Virus record (IMG/VR): IMGVR_UViG_3300033553_000347
Span: 1 to 44,614 of that record
Reading direction: 5' to 3' (one strand)
Source: a virus
DNA length: 44,614 bases
Both the position numbers and the translations under genes were made by a program. Positions 1-7,129 of this stretch are shown here, piece by piece (the first letter of the stretch is position 1; each line of letters starts with the position of its first letter). The notes below the pieces were generated by a model. The model did not search any database. It saw nothing but the letters and a program-made list of their open reading frames with translations, and had not been told where the DNA came from.

Positions 1-25
1 GAAGCCACACTATTCCACCCCAGTC

Positions 26-115
26 GGAGGAGTGGCAGAGTGGTCGAATGCACCGGTCTTGAAAACCGACGAGGGTGTAAGTCCTCCGTGGGTTCGAATC
101 CCACCTCCTCCGCCA
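26..115 (+). tRNA. tRNA-Ser (anticodon UGA)
   Basis: The acceptor stem pairs GGAGGAG at 26-32 with CTCCTCC at 105-111, followed by discriminator G and an encoded CCA at 113-115. The anticodon loop CTTGAAA gives anticodon TGA (serine UCA codons). A long variable arm between the anticodon and T arms is typical of class II tRNA-Ser. The T-loop reads GTTCGAATC. The 3' end is the integration target of the prophage: its last 14 bases reappear at 43878-43891. Confidence 0.97.
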
Positions 116-235
116 GCTTCCCCTATATCTCAATCTTAAAAGCCATATAAATAAGGGCTTTTCGCTTAGATTGGAAAATACCCCTGGTTTTTGCTACACA
201 TTTTGCTACCGTTTATGCTACACAATTTGTCGGCT
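102..235. repeat. attL region: tRNA 3'-end core plus integrase arm-type sites
   Basis: The 14-bp core CACCTCCTCCGCCA (102-115) is identical to 43878-43891. Inside the prophage follow GCCATATAAATAAGGG at 142-157 (also near attR) and a cluster of TTTGCTACACA-like units at about 189-228 (TGCTACACA, TGCTACCG, TGCTACACA). The same units occur near attR at 43770-43795, as expected for arm-type binding sites of a tyrosine recombinase. AAAAGCC and GGCTTTT around 138-161 can also pair, so this may double as a terminator for the tRNA. Confidence 0.8.
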
Positions 236-699
236 TATTCGGTCATGAAAGTGTGCCTTCCGATCACTGCCGCCGGGGTCAGTATGGCCGACCAGTACGG
301 CGTCGTGAGGTCGTGGGCGTAGTAATGAGTTGCCCCGTTTGTGTGATCGTGGATGCGGTAGAGCAGTGACATAGCGGCGAACCGAACCATGAACTCGTAG
401 AGATCCTCGTTCTTCGGAGTGTCGGATTTTCCATCGCAGAACCACGAGAACTGGCAATCGTATGAGCCTGGCCCGCGATCTTCGGCGACAACTTCGCAGA
501 CGGTGTCGGGATAGCGACTCGATTTCACTCGGTTGAGCGTGACATTAGCGACGGCCGAGAGACCCTTGATATCCTCTCCACGAGCCTCGAAATACAGGTT
601 CCGAGCCATGCAGGAAATCTCATCGCTCGGCGGCAGCTCGGGCAGGGAGGTCGTCAGGGTGGCGATAAGTGCGGCCTCTTTTGCGATCATTGCGAACAT
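235..699 (-). CDS. Cell wall hydrolase, SleB (Hydrolase_2) type
   Basis: This 154-aa protein matches the SleB-like hydrolase family used by many alphaproteobacterial phages as a peptidoglycan-cleaving lysin. The conserved block is visible near residues 33-50 as NLYFEARGE, whose glutamate is the expected catalytic acid, followed by AVANVTLNR and later QFSWFCDG and GATHYYA. The start at 699 is chosen because AAGGAG sits 6 bases upstream; a longer reading frame to 846 would run through the promoter and terminator region. It has no clear signal peptide beyond a short hydrophobic N-terminus. It is the first gene inside attL, away from the lysis genes at 40675-41802, so it could be the endolysin or a lysogen-expressed extra gene. 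A weak early-type promoter lies at about 725-765. Confidence 0.85.
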   Translation of the reverse strand: MFAMIAKEAALIATLTTSLPELPPSDEISCMARNLYFEARGEDIKGLSAVANVTLNRVKSSRYPDTVCEVVAEDRGPGSYDCQFSWFCDGKSDTPKNEDLYEFMVRFAAMSLLYRIHDHTNGATHYYAHDLTTPYWSAILTPAAVIGRHTFMTE

Positions 700-773
700 C
701 TTGTTCTCCTTTTGTTTCTTCTCTGTAGAATTACGACCGGGAAACGGAGATCCAAACGCGAGAGGCAAAAAAG

Positions 774-804
774 TTAAAAAAAAAGCCGGGGAATGATCCC
801 CGGC
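774..804 (-). terminator. Rho-independent terminator after ssb
   Basis: A perfect stem GCCGGGG/CCCCGGC (785-804) is followed on the minus strand by a T-run (bases 776-784). It lies directly downstream of the ssb stop at 830 and separates ssb from the hydrolase gene. Confidence 0.85.
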
Positions 805-829
805 CGTTTCGATTGCTTCCCTTCCGAAA

Positions 830-1282
830 TTAGAACGGGATCTCATCGTCGATATCGCGAGCCTTTGAAGTCGGTCCCGGCTCAGGCTTTTCCGCCTCGG
901 CTTCTGGGGAATATCCGCCGGCGTTGTCCGGCTTCCCGTCGAGAAATGTCAGGGTCGAGTTGAACGGACGGAGAACGACTTCAGTCGAGTACCGGCCTTT
1001 ACCGTCGCTGTCCTGCCACTTTCGGGTCTCCAATTGGCCCTCGATATAGACCTTGGATCCCTTTTTCAGGAACTTCTCAGCCAGGCCGACGAGAGCTTCG
1101 GCGAAAATGGCGACCGAGTGCCACTCGGTGCGCTCTTTGCGCTCGCCGGTGGCGCGATCTTTCCAGGTTTCCGAAGTCGCGATGCGAAGATTGCAGACCT
1201 TGCCGCCGTTTGAGAATTCGAGAACCTCGGGATCGCGCCCGAGATTACCGATGAGGATCACTTTGTTTACGCTACCTGCCAT
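830..1282 (-). CDS. ssb: Single-stranded DNA-binding protein
   Basis: 150 aa. The N-terminal OB fold is recognisable from [19 protein letters not shown], followed by TEWHSVAIF and [12 protein letters not shown], all hallmark SSB segments. A flexible acidic and proline-rich linker leads to the tip DDEIPF, the conserved interaction tail that recruits replication and repair partners. It coats single-stranded DNA during phage replication and recombination and fits with the RecE-like nuclease and helicase genes nearby. The ribosome site AAAGGAG lies upstream of the ATG at 1282. The gene is followed by a strong terminator. Confidence 0.96.
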   Translation of the reverse strand: MAGSVNKVILIGNLGRDPEVLEFSNGGKVCNLRIATSETWKDRATGERKERTEWHSVAIFAEALVGLAEKFLKKGSKVYIEGQLETRKWQDSDGKGRYSTEVVLRPFNSTLTFLDGKPDNAGGYSPEAEAEKPEPGPTSKARDIDDEIPF

Positions 1283-1301
1283 TTTTTTAGGCTCCTTTGA
1301 T

Positions 1302-1586
1302 TTAGTATGTGGATAGATCTATGCGCCATGCGGAGAGCATCTCCTCGACGCTTTCTTCTTGGATTGCGGCTTCGAGGATCTGGCGGCCGCGCTCACCGGG
1401 CTCGCCTTCGTCGAAAGTCTCGATCAATTCGTCTGCATTTTTCCAGTCCGACCAGGATTCATCCTGAGTCTCGTGATATTCTTCGGCGACCTCGACATAC
1501 CGGGCGGTCGTCTCGTATTGCCCGAGTTGCTCGTCGTCGGTATCTGTCAGCGGACCGTCCGCGATTTTGTTCAGGAAATCTTTCAT
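1302..1586 (-). CDS. Hypothetical acidic early protein, 94 aa
   Basis: I do not recognise this protein. It is strongly acidic, with many Asp and Glu and few Lys, and contains the segment [12 protein letters not shown]. There is no membrane segment or signal peptide. The start at 1586 follows GAGGCAGACA; a longer frame to 1682 would overlap the early-type promoter at 1629-1657, so the shorter start is preferred. Acidic small early phage proteins can be DNA mimics or anti-restriction factors, but nothing specific supports that here. It precedes ssb by about 20 bases and may be co-transcribed with it. Confidence 0.7.
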   Translation of the reverse strand: MKDFLNKIADGPLTDTDDEQLGQYETTARYVEVAEEYHETQDESWSDWKNADELIETFDEGEPGERGRQILEAAIQEESVEEMLSAWRIDLSTY

Positions 1587-1628
1587 TGTCTGCCTCTTAT
1601 TACTCGGGGCCTCATTGCCTCCCAAAGA

Positions 1629-1657
1629 AGGTAGGTCCGAGAGGCTCTGCAATGAAA
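1629..1657 (-). promoter_or_regulatory. Early-type phage promoter E4
   Basis: TTTCAT-N17-CTACCT with GGAC directly before the -10, on the minus strand. It is a two-mismatch member of the family TTTCCG-N17-CTATMT found upstream of several early genes. It faces the 94-aa gene and ssb. Confidence 0.65.
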
Positions 1658-1855
1658 TCAAAGAGCAAGATTTTTCATGCAAATTGACGAAAAACAGCAG
1701 GCGGCGCGTCCGGCCGTGATAAATCTGAGCACACTTACTTTAATTAAGTTTCGCTCTTGCGAGTCATCTCTCGCTTGATGGATATTGTGACTATGAGAAA
1801 CTCAGCCACGCCGCAGACTCGAAGCGCTGGTTTTTAGATTAAGAAGGCCGAGATT

Positions 1856-2590
1856 TTGTTCAAAAAACTGAGTGCGGCCGGCTTCGATGTCGCAATCCGA
1901 AATCATGCCGGGGCGATCTTGTCCGTAGACTTTCCAGATATCGCTCAAGAATTAGAAGATGCTCTACTTGCAGTCGAAATACCAGCCGAAGAACTCATAG
2001 GTTCTGGCGGCGGAGAGGCACCGTCAACGCAGCGACTCCGGAGAGCGCTTTACAAGCAAAATTGGCCAAAGCATAACTTTGACTTCAAGCTCATCGTTGA
2101 CGGCATCGAGACGGTATCCAATTCGCATGAGATTGATCATGTTCGGCGAACCGAAGCAGGCACGATCGCGTGCGAGATCGAGTGGAACAACAAGGATCCG
2201 TTTTTCGATCGGGATCTTGAGAATTTCCAACGCCTGCACGCGCAGTCAGCAATCTCTGTCGGTGTGCTGATCACGCGCGGAGCCACGCTCCAGGACTCGA
2301 TGCTTGGGGTTATCGAGCGATGCATTCAAAAACATGGCTTCGTCGATGAAGGGGAAATGGTTGTCGCGTTGAACATGAAAGACCGGACGGCGCGCCAGCG
2401 ATTGGCCGTCCAGCGCATGGTCGACAACCAAGTCCCGTTTTATGAGGCGTTCGCAAAACATTTTGTGTCCGATAAATTTGGAGCGGCGACGACGCACTGG
2501 CGAAAATTGGAAGACCGAATAAACCGAGGTGTCGGCAACCCCTGTCCGCTGCTTTTGATCGGACTGCCAGCTGGCGTGATTGTCGAGTAG
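1856..2590 (+). CDS. BglII-like type II restriction endonuclease
   Basis: 244 aa from a TTG start at 1856; an in-frame stop at 1835 limits upstream extension, and AAGAAGG precedes the start. The segment CEIEWNNKDPFFDRDL (residues 106-121) with a preceding Asp in EIDHV resembles the catalytic region of the BglII family, a PD-(D/E)XK variant that cuts palindromic DNA. The conserved GVLITRG strand follows. It is convergent with the PIN gene, with only 11 bases between them, and is followed on the other strand by a DNA adenine methyltransferase gene, so it probably forms a restriction-modification unit with that enzyme. Upstream DNA is AT-rich. The recognition site is unknown; AGATCT is common in this window, so if that is the target, protection must be complete. 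Confidence 0.75.
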   Translation: MFKKLSAAGFDVAIRNHAGAILSVDFPDIAQELEDALLAVEIPAEELIGSGGGEAPSTQRLRRALYKQNWPKHNFDFKLIVDGIETVSNSHEIDHVRRTEAGTIACEIEWNNKDPFFDRDLENFQRLHAQSAISVGVLITRGATLQDSMLGVIERCIQKHGFVDEGEMVVALNMKDRTARQRLAVQRMVDNQVPFYEAFAKHFVSDKFGAATTHWRKLEDRINRGVGNPCPLLLIGLPAGVIVE

Positions 2591-2601
2591 CCTGCGCGCT
2601 A

Positions 2602-3045
2602 CTATCCCTCAGCGACGACATCTTCCACCGCCTCCTCCTTCGGCGGCACGATGAGATCAAGGTCCGGGAAATACCTCACATAGTCTTTGCTGTTTGTCGT
2701 ACACAGTCGAATCCCTTCAGCATCGGCCTGCGCCCCAATGATAAAGTCAGGTAGAACGCCGAGCTTCGGCCCCTTGTTTTCATCCTTGTATTTCTTGAAC
2801 GCCTTTCCCGCGCGAAACAGCGCTTCGTCGCTGCACGGAATTCGATCGAGGCCCAGGGAAGCGATTGCTTCGTCCATCTGCTCTCGACTCTCCATGGCTA
2901 CCGATACCTCGCAATACACTATATCCGAGAGGATCGTTGGTCCGTCGGTCCTTAAGGCCTCCAAACTCTCAACTGCCCAAGCGTGAAAATGGTCCTTCTG
3001 ATCCAAGAGGGCAATCACGATATTCGTATCCAGCAATGTCGTCAT
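2602..3045 (-). CDS. PIN-domain nuclease (VapC-like)
   Basis: 147 aa. The PIN signature is clear: LLDTN at residues 4-8 (Asp6), Glu46 in the IVYCEV segment, and DFIIGAQA with Asp100. The last acidic site reads TTNSKDY, with Asn in place of the usual Asp. These residues bind Mg or Mn in a ribonuclease fold typical of VapC toxins. No small VapB-like antitoxin is present. Instead the gene overlaps the stop of the 364-aa gene by 4 bases (ATGA), so the two are translationally coupled. The larger partner may take the antitoxin or sensor role, which is inference. The acidic tail after residue 130 is unusual for VapC. Confidence 0.85.
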   Translation of the reverse strand: MTTLLDTNIVIALLDQKDHFHAWAVESLEALRTDGPTILSDIVYCEVSVAMESREQMDEAIASLGLDRIPCSDEALFRAGKAFKKYKDENKGPKLGVLPDFIIGAQADAEGIRLCTTNSKDYVRYFPDLDLIVPPKEEAVEDVVAEG

Positions 3046-4136
3046 CGGTCTCGCGTCACCTTCAGGAGTTCTTCGAGCGACATGCTCGGCCTGATCCCCT
3101 TGTCCCGGAGAACCGCAAGCGCAGCCTCCGTTCTCGTGGAGACAAATTCCTTTACGTCTAAATCATCCATCTGATCCGGAGAAATTACCTCAAAGCCCGC
3201 GAGTATCGCGAGTTGCGAGCATAAAGGAGGGATGCTCTTCAGAATTTGTGGGTTTGTCAGGTGTATTGCGCCACGTGGACGGGGATCATTTGGCGGAGGA
3301 AGATGTGAATCTGGGGACAGATTGTGCGTCCTCTCCGCAACTCCTTCTTCTGACAGGCGACCACGACCGCCCAAGGCCACGTAGAGTCTGATCAAGTGCT
3401 TGACGGCAAGCGACTTTTCCATGTTTGAGCCGCCTGTGAGTTCCGAGAAGCCGCTGTTGCGGAGCAACCTGGAATATTCGGATGCAGAGGGGTGACGGCC
3501 GGCAAGCTTTTCATCTTCCAATATACGGTCAAGGGCGAGAAATAGGCAATCGACCCACCAGCGCCGAACCCGCTTGTCCGGGAAATCTTGGATCCGTCCG
3601 ATTTTCAGCAAAAAGTTCAGGTTGGTGGCAAGCTTTCTGGATGTCTCTGCTTGATAGCGAGGGTCGTTGTCGACGAAACGCTGTATATCATTCGCTGAAA
3701 TTAGGTTTGTTTGCCAGCTGAGATTTTCAGCGATGTGCTCTCGAACATAAGCATTCGCCCACATGGCTGGGCGCCGCTGATCTTTCTGGGCGCCTTTCCA
3801 CTTTCCAGCAAAACTGAACAGGAAAGCGAATAAGGCAATGCGATCGAATGACTCTCCATGCTCCCAAGAAAGCGCTTGGAAAACCAATTCGTCCACGCAT
3901 ATCAGGCTCTCGCCGTTTTCTACTCGATTGAACAGGAAGAAATTGATCGGGATGTAGTCGGGCCTGTTCGTTCGGGAAATGCGCTCCCGAAACAGGTCTC
4001 TGGGGACATCCTCCAGTGCATCATTGAAGCCGATGCGAATGACGGAATGAAGTTCTGACAGACCAGCTTCCGATCTCCCCCACGAGAAATTCTTTGTGAA
4101 GCTCCCCGGCCGCCAGATTTCATTATCGTCCGCCAA
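3042..4136 (-). CDS. Uncharacterised defence-cassette protein, 364 aa
   Basis: I cannot assign a known family. It is a soluble, mostly alpha-helical protein from a TTG start, with AAGGG just upstream, 12 bases after the methyltransferase stop. The N-terminus carries WRPGSFTKNFSWG and later PDYIPINFFLF, which look like conserved blocks. The middle is rich in Trp and Arg, and a linker rich in Pro near residues 275-290 separates a C-terminal helical part of about 75 residues. The gene is between the methyltransferase and the PIN nuclease and is coupled to the latter. From context it could sense infection or restrain the PIN nuclease. The weak start codon would lower its dose relative to its neighbours. 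Confidence 0.75.
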   Translation of the reverse strand: MADDNEIWRPGSFTKNFSWGRSEAGLSELHSVIRIGFNDALEDVPRDLFRERISRTNRPDYIPINFFLFNRVENGESLICVDELVFQALSWEHGESFDRIALFAFLFSFAGKWKGAQKDQRRPAMWANAYVREHIAENLSWQTNLISANDIQRFVDNDPRYQAETSRKLATNLNFLLKIGRIQDFPDKRVRRWWVDCLFLALDRILEDEKLAGRHPSASEYSRLLRNSGFSELTGGSNMEKSLAVKHLIRLYVALGGRGRLSEEGVAERTHNLSPDSHLPPPNDPRPRGAIHLTNPQILKSIPPLCSQLAILAGFEVISPDQMDDLDVKEFVSTRTEAALAVLRDKGIRPSMSLEELLKVTRDR

Positions 4137-4148
4137 GGATGGGTGCCC

Positions 4149-4817
4149 TTATTCTGCCGCCGTCACACTCGAGTTGTACGGATAAGTCTTCCATGACGGC
4201 TTGTAGTCTTCGTCAGCCTGGTTGCCCCAGACAGTCCAGTTCTCACGGATACCACGGCCGAACAGCTCCAGGTATGGGCCCCAGCTGCACTCCTCGATGA
4301 TCTTGTATTGCTCATCTGGCTTGCGTGAGTGCTCGCGCTTCCTGGTCTTGATCAGATCGCTGTCAGGCTCGCCAGCTTCGATGTAGTTCACCTGTCGACG
4401 GCCTGGGGGCAGGGTCCGGATGTTCTTACCCCGGACGCCGAACAGGATGATCTCGGTCACGTTGCGGAAGTAGAAGCCAACGCCGCGACCGTCCGGGCCG
4501 CCGTCCTTGCGAACCTTTTCCCAGACGATGTTGGATTTGTATTCGAAGCCCCATGCCTTCAGAACCTGCAGACCCTCAGGCAGGAGGGCGTTCGGCACCC
4601 AGAGATAGCAGTGCGCACGATCTTCCAGATGATCGGCAACAGGCAGGCCGCAGATCTCATCCAAGGTCATAGTGGGGTATCGTGAGAGGCGCTTGTGCTC
4701 AGGCGCAATCTTGCCGGTGCGGTTCTGGAAACGCCAAGGTGGATCGGCCATGACGGTCGCGAACTTGTCATCGCCAAGGAATCTTTTCAGATCCTCGTTC
4801 GCTTTCTCACACACCAT
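4149..4817 (-). CDS. MT-A70 family DNA adenine methyltransferase
   Basis: 222 aa. The catalytic motif DPPW is at residues 25-28 and is followed by the family pattern (YPTMTLDEICGLP, HCYLWVPNALL, GFEYKSNIVWEK, FRNVTEIILFGVRG), which is diagnostic of MT-A70-type N6-adenine methyltransferases such as M.MunI. The start at 4817 has GGAGG six bases upstream; a start at 4856 would lie inside a CTATATC promoter-like element. It heads a minus-strand operon with the 364-aa and PIN genes. Together with the BglII-like endonuclease it would protect phage and host DNA. An orphan regulatory methylase is the alternative. Confidence 0.85.
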   Translation of the reverse strand: MVCEKANEDLKRFLGDDKFATVMADPPWRFQNRTGKIAPEHKRLSRYPTMTLDEICGLPVADHLEDRAHCYLWVPNALLPEGLQVLKAWGFEYKSNIVWEKVRKDGGPDGRGVGFYFRNVTEIILFGVRGKNIRTLPPGRRQVNYIEAGEPDSDLIKTRKREHSRKPDEQYKIIEECSWGPYLELFGRGIRENWTVWGNQADEDYKPSWKTYPYNSSVTAAE

Positions 4818-4886
4818 ACACTGCCTCCATAGGGTTTTCTTTTCCTTGTATCGCAAGATATAGATGGCGGCAACGATTCAGAAATG

Positions 4887-4913
4887 AAAAAGACCCAGGC
4901 TTTCACCTGGGTC
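4887..4913 (-). terminator. Rho-independent terminator of the recombination operon
   Basis: The 8-bp stem GACCCAGG/CCTGGGTC with a 6-nt loop (4892-4913) is followed on the minus strand by TTTTTC. It ends the operon 6886-5015 and insulates it from the methyltransferase cassette. Confidence 0.85.
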
Positions 4914-5014
4914 TCATGCTCGTTCCAGCCCCGTTTTGGAATCCTGCGGTCAGAACTGGATTTTACGCTTCGAGTTCAGCGTCACACCGCCGGTGTTGAG
5001 AATGAGTTTTTCAC

Positions 5015-5650
5015 TCACTCTCCGGCAATTGCCGCATTCAGCGCATCAGCTGCCGCCTCAGGATCGCTATCTCGGTGATCCTGAGCGGCCGCTTCGAGTG
5101 CCTTGAGCTGTTCAAGGAGGGCATCGCCGAGCTCGGCCTTGACGTCGGCAGGCACCTTTGCCCATGCATCATCTACAGAGAGCCCCTTACCCCCCTCGGC
5201 GACGGCGAGGAGGCGCTCACGCCAGTTATCGGCGCCCGACTTCTTCTCGATCCGGAGAGGCTGGACGGTGAAGTTTCCGCGGGCGTTGCGAGCCGTGGCC
5301 AGGTTGAGTTTACGCGGCTGCGACAGTCCCTCCATGTGACTGACCCGAATTCCGCCGACATCAGAGCCGCCGAAGCTGACTTTCGGATCGCACCAGACCG
5401 TGCAGTGCAGTCCGATCCATTTCTCGGCATCGAGGCCCCACACCATTCCCAGAATACGACGGACGGTGAGGGCGGGCTTCCAGGGCTTTCCATCGTCGCC
5501 GTCAAAGTAGATCCACAGCGGCTGCTGCCCATCCTTCTCGACGACCTTCACGTCGCGGATGCGGATTGTGCGCGACCCGGCCAGGAGGTCGTATGCGTTG
5601 AGTTGGTCGGTCTTGCCAACCATCGTTCTGGTGATATCAATCTTCGCCAT
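5015..5650 (-). CDS. Conserved phage protein paired with RecE-like nuclease
   Basis: 211 aa. It carries the block KPALTVRRILGMVWG followed by KVSFGGSDVGGIRVSHMEG. I recall similar blocks (KPxKTxRRVL, VGGIRISHM) in uncharacterised phage proteins encoded beside recombination nucleases, but no biochemical role is known to me. The C-terminal third is helical and rich in Ala, Asp and Glu. The start overlaps the stop of the nuclease gene by one base (TAATG), so translation is coupled. It is not recognisably RecT or Erf. A role in recombination or single-strand handling is inferred only from coupling. Confidence 0.75.
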   Translation of the reverse strand: MAKIDITRTMVGKTDQLNAYDLLAGSRTIRIRDVKVVEKDGQQPLWIYFDGDDGKPWKPALTVRRILGMVWGLDAEKWIGLHCTVWCDPKVSFGGSDVGGIRVSHMEGLSQPRKLNLATARNARGNFTVQPLRIEKKSGADNWRERLLAVAEGGKGLSVDDAWAKVPADVKAELGDALLEQLKALEAAAQDHRDSDPEAAADALNAAIAGE

Positions 5651-6651
5651 TAGGCTTCCTCTTCTTCGTTAAATTCTTCTTGTCGCATGCGCCAGGCTGG
5701 CAGCTCGATGGTCCGAACTTTTTGGGGATGGCCAGGCCATGTGCCGCTGCTCAAGCACTCAGCCAGAGTCGTAAGATCTTCGCGGTATTCGCGACGTCCA
5801 ATATCGATCACTGCGGGACTGAGGACATATGCTGCGTTCAGATGCGGAGCCTTCTTCTCGATAGCGCCGAAAACGAAATACTTCGGGATCTCCAGCCCCG
5901 GAGGAAGATCACATCCGGACTGCTCGACGGCCTTTCTGACGCCGTCGAGATAGAATGCCGCCTGGACGTAGTAACGCCATTTCTCGACGGTCCGTTCAAA
6001 CGCTGACTCGCTCGCATCTTCCGTCGTCTTGATGTCCATGACGATATCGCCGACCCACAAATCCGGACGGCAACGAAGCGAAAGGCCAGTTTCCTCGTCG
6101 ACCCAGTATACCGAGAGTTCAGCTTTCCCGCGCGGATCGGTCAGGAATTTGCACAGCGTCGGGTTTTCGATCGCCGCGTCCCTCATGCCGCGAACATCGC
6201 GCCACTGCGCGTGGGTCAACAGGGACTTTCCAGCGGCATCCTCCGCGTACATAGCTTTGAGATCGTCGAGGATCTGGACCGACGGATCAGCTTCGCGCAG
6301 ACGCTCGATCAGATCAGGTTTGTTGCCACCGACTGGCAGTCCAAGGCTCTTCAACCGTTCCTTGATCGCGGGGACAGTATCGAGCGCATCCGGCCAGTCT
6401 GAAGCGTTGAACGGTAGCGCAAATTCCTGCTCAAACTGCGCCGCTTCGAGCAAGATGCCGTGCTCTGCGCTACCGACACGCATTGCGGCAGTCTCTTCAC
6501 GCTCGACACCGGCGGCGCGCTGATCCTGGGCGTATTTGAAGTGAGCTGGGCTGCGCCGGATCGTATCCAAGCTACTCTTTGAGAAGCCGTGTCCGCCATG
6601 GTATTCCGCGTTCGATTTTCCGGCGAAAACGCCGGTAGCTTGGTCAGTCAT
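5650..6651 (-). CDS. RecE-like PD-(D/E)XK exonuclease with internal SAP motif
   Basis: 333 aa. The C-terminal half has the RecB/RecE nuclease pattern: Glu178 in AELSVYW, Asp197 in CRPD, Asp206-x-Lys208 in VMDIKTT and the QAAFY motif near residue 230. Such enzymes resect double-stranded ends to start annealing-type recombination. Residues 94-120 (LKSLGLPVGGNKPDLIERL) match a SAP helix-extension-helix DNA-binding motif, embedded ahead of the nuclease core; this is not typical of E. coli RecE. The start at 6651 overlaps the stop of the previous gene by 8 bases and has GGAG upstream. It is co-transcribed with the 80-aa and 211-aa genes. Confidence 0.88.
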   Translation of the reverse strand: MTDQATGVFAGKSNAEYHGGHGFSKSSLDTIRRSPAHFKYAQDQRAAGVEREETAAMRVGSAEHGILLEAAQFEQEFALPFNASDWPDALDTVPAIKERLKSLGLPVGGNKPDLIERLREADPSVQILDDLKAMYAEDAAGKSLLTHAQWRDVRGMRDAAIENPTLCKFLTDPRGKAELSVYWVDEETGLSLRCRPDLWVGDIVMDIKTTEDASESAFERTVEKWRYYVQAAFYLDGVRKAVEQSGCDLPPGLEIPKYFVFGAIEKKAPHLNAAYVLSPAVIDIGRREYREDLTTLAECLSSGTWPGHPQKVRTIELPAWRMRQEEFNEEEEA

Positions 6652-6886
6652 TGTCTGCTCCGTAGATGATTTGCTTCGCTCGGCAGATCGCATCGGCGTC
6701 GATGTACGCGTCGATCTTTTCCGAAAGCCCCGCGAGAGATTCCTCGAACGGCGCGTCGAAGAACTCCTGGACGCTCCCTTCGACATCGTTCTGCGCGATC
6801 GCTTTATCGACGGCCGAGATGAGGAGGTCGTAGAGATCGAAGTCTGGCAGATCTCCGGTGAGGTCTATTGCGTCTTTGATATTCAT
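6644..6886 (-). CDS. Hypothetical acidic early protein, 80 aa
   Basis: I do not recognise this protein. It is acidic (about twice as many Asp and Glu as Lys and Arg) and predicted helical, with DFDLYDLLISAVDKAI in the first third. It is the first gene of the three-gene recombination operon. Its end overlaps the nuclease start by 8 bases. The early-type promoter E5 at 6922-6950 is placed to drive it, with a leader of about 30 bases. Confidence 0.75.
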   Translation of the reverse strand: MNIKDAIDLTGDLPDFDLYDLLISAVDKAIAQNDVEGSVQEFFDAPFEESLAGLSEKIDAYIDADAICRAKQIIYGADND

Positions 6887-6921
6887 CGAGTTGCTCTTTA
6901 TTTCTTGCTTCGTTGATAGGG

Positions 6922-6950
6922 AGATAGGTCCCGCAGAGGCATTTCGGAAA
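6922..6950 (-). promoter_or_regulatory. Early-type phage promoter E5
   Basis: TTTCCG-N17-CTATCT with GGGAC directly before the -10, minus strand: a full match to the early family. It faces the recombination operon. The rest of the 6887-7129 gap holds no convincing gene on either strand; a GGCGGG/CCCGCC hairpin at 7106-7122 could end the RNA ligase transcript but lacks a good T-run. Confidence 0.75.
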
Positions 6951-7129
6951 TGCTGTAGAAAATAAATGAGGGGCGGAATTAACCGAGCCGATCACGCCGA
7001 CGACGGATGCGGCACAGCTTGGCCGCGATCCATAGTGCAGGAGTGTGTGCAGCAAAAAAAAGTTTGATACACACAGACGCGAACAAAACGGAAACCGAAG
7101 TAAGAGGCGGGGAAAGCCCGCCCTCCGCA

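Noticed and set aside
1314-1319. AGATCT sites as evidence against a BglII-like specificity
   Set aside because: Sites occur in several genes, but a resident methyltransferase could protect them, and the family has more than one specificity. No conclusion is possible.
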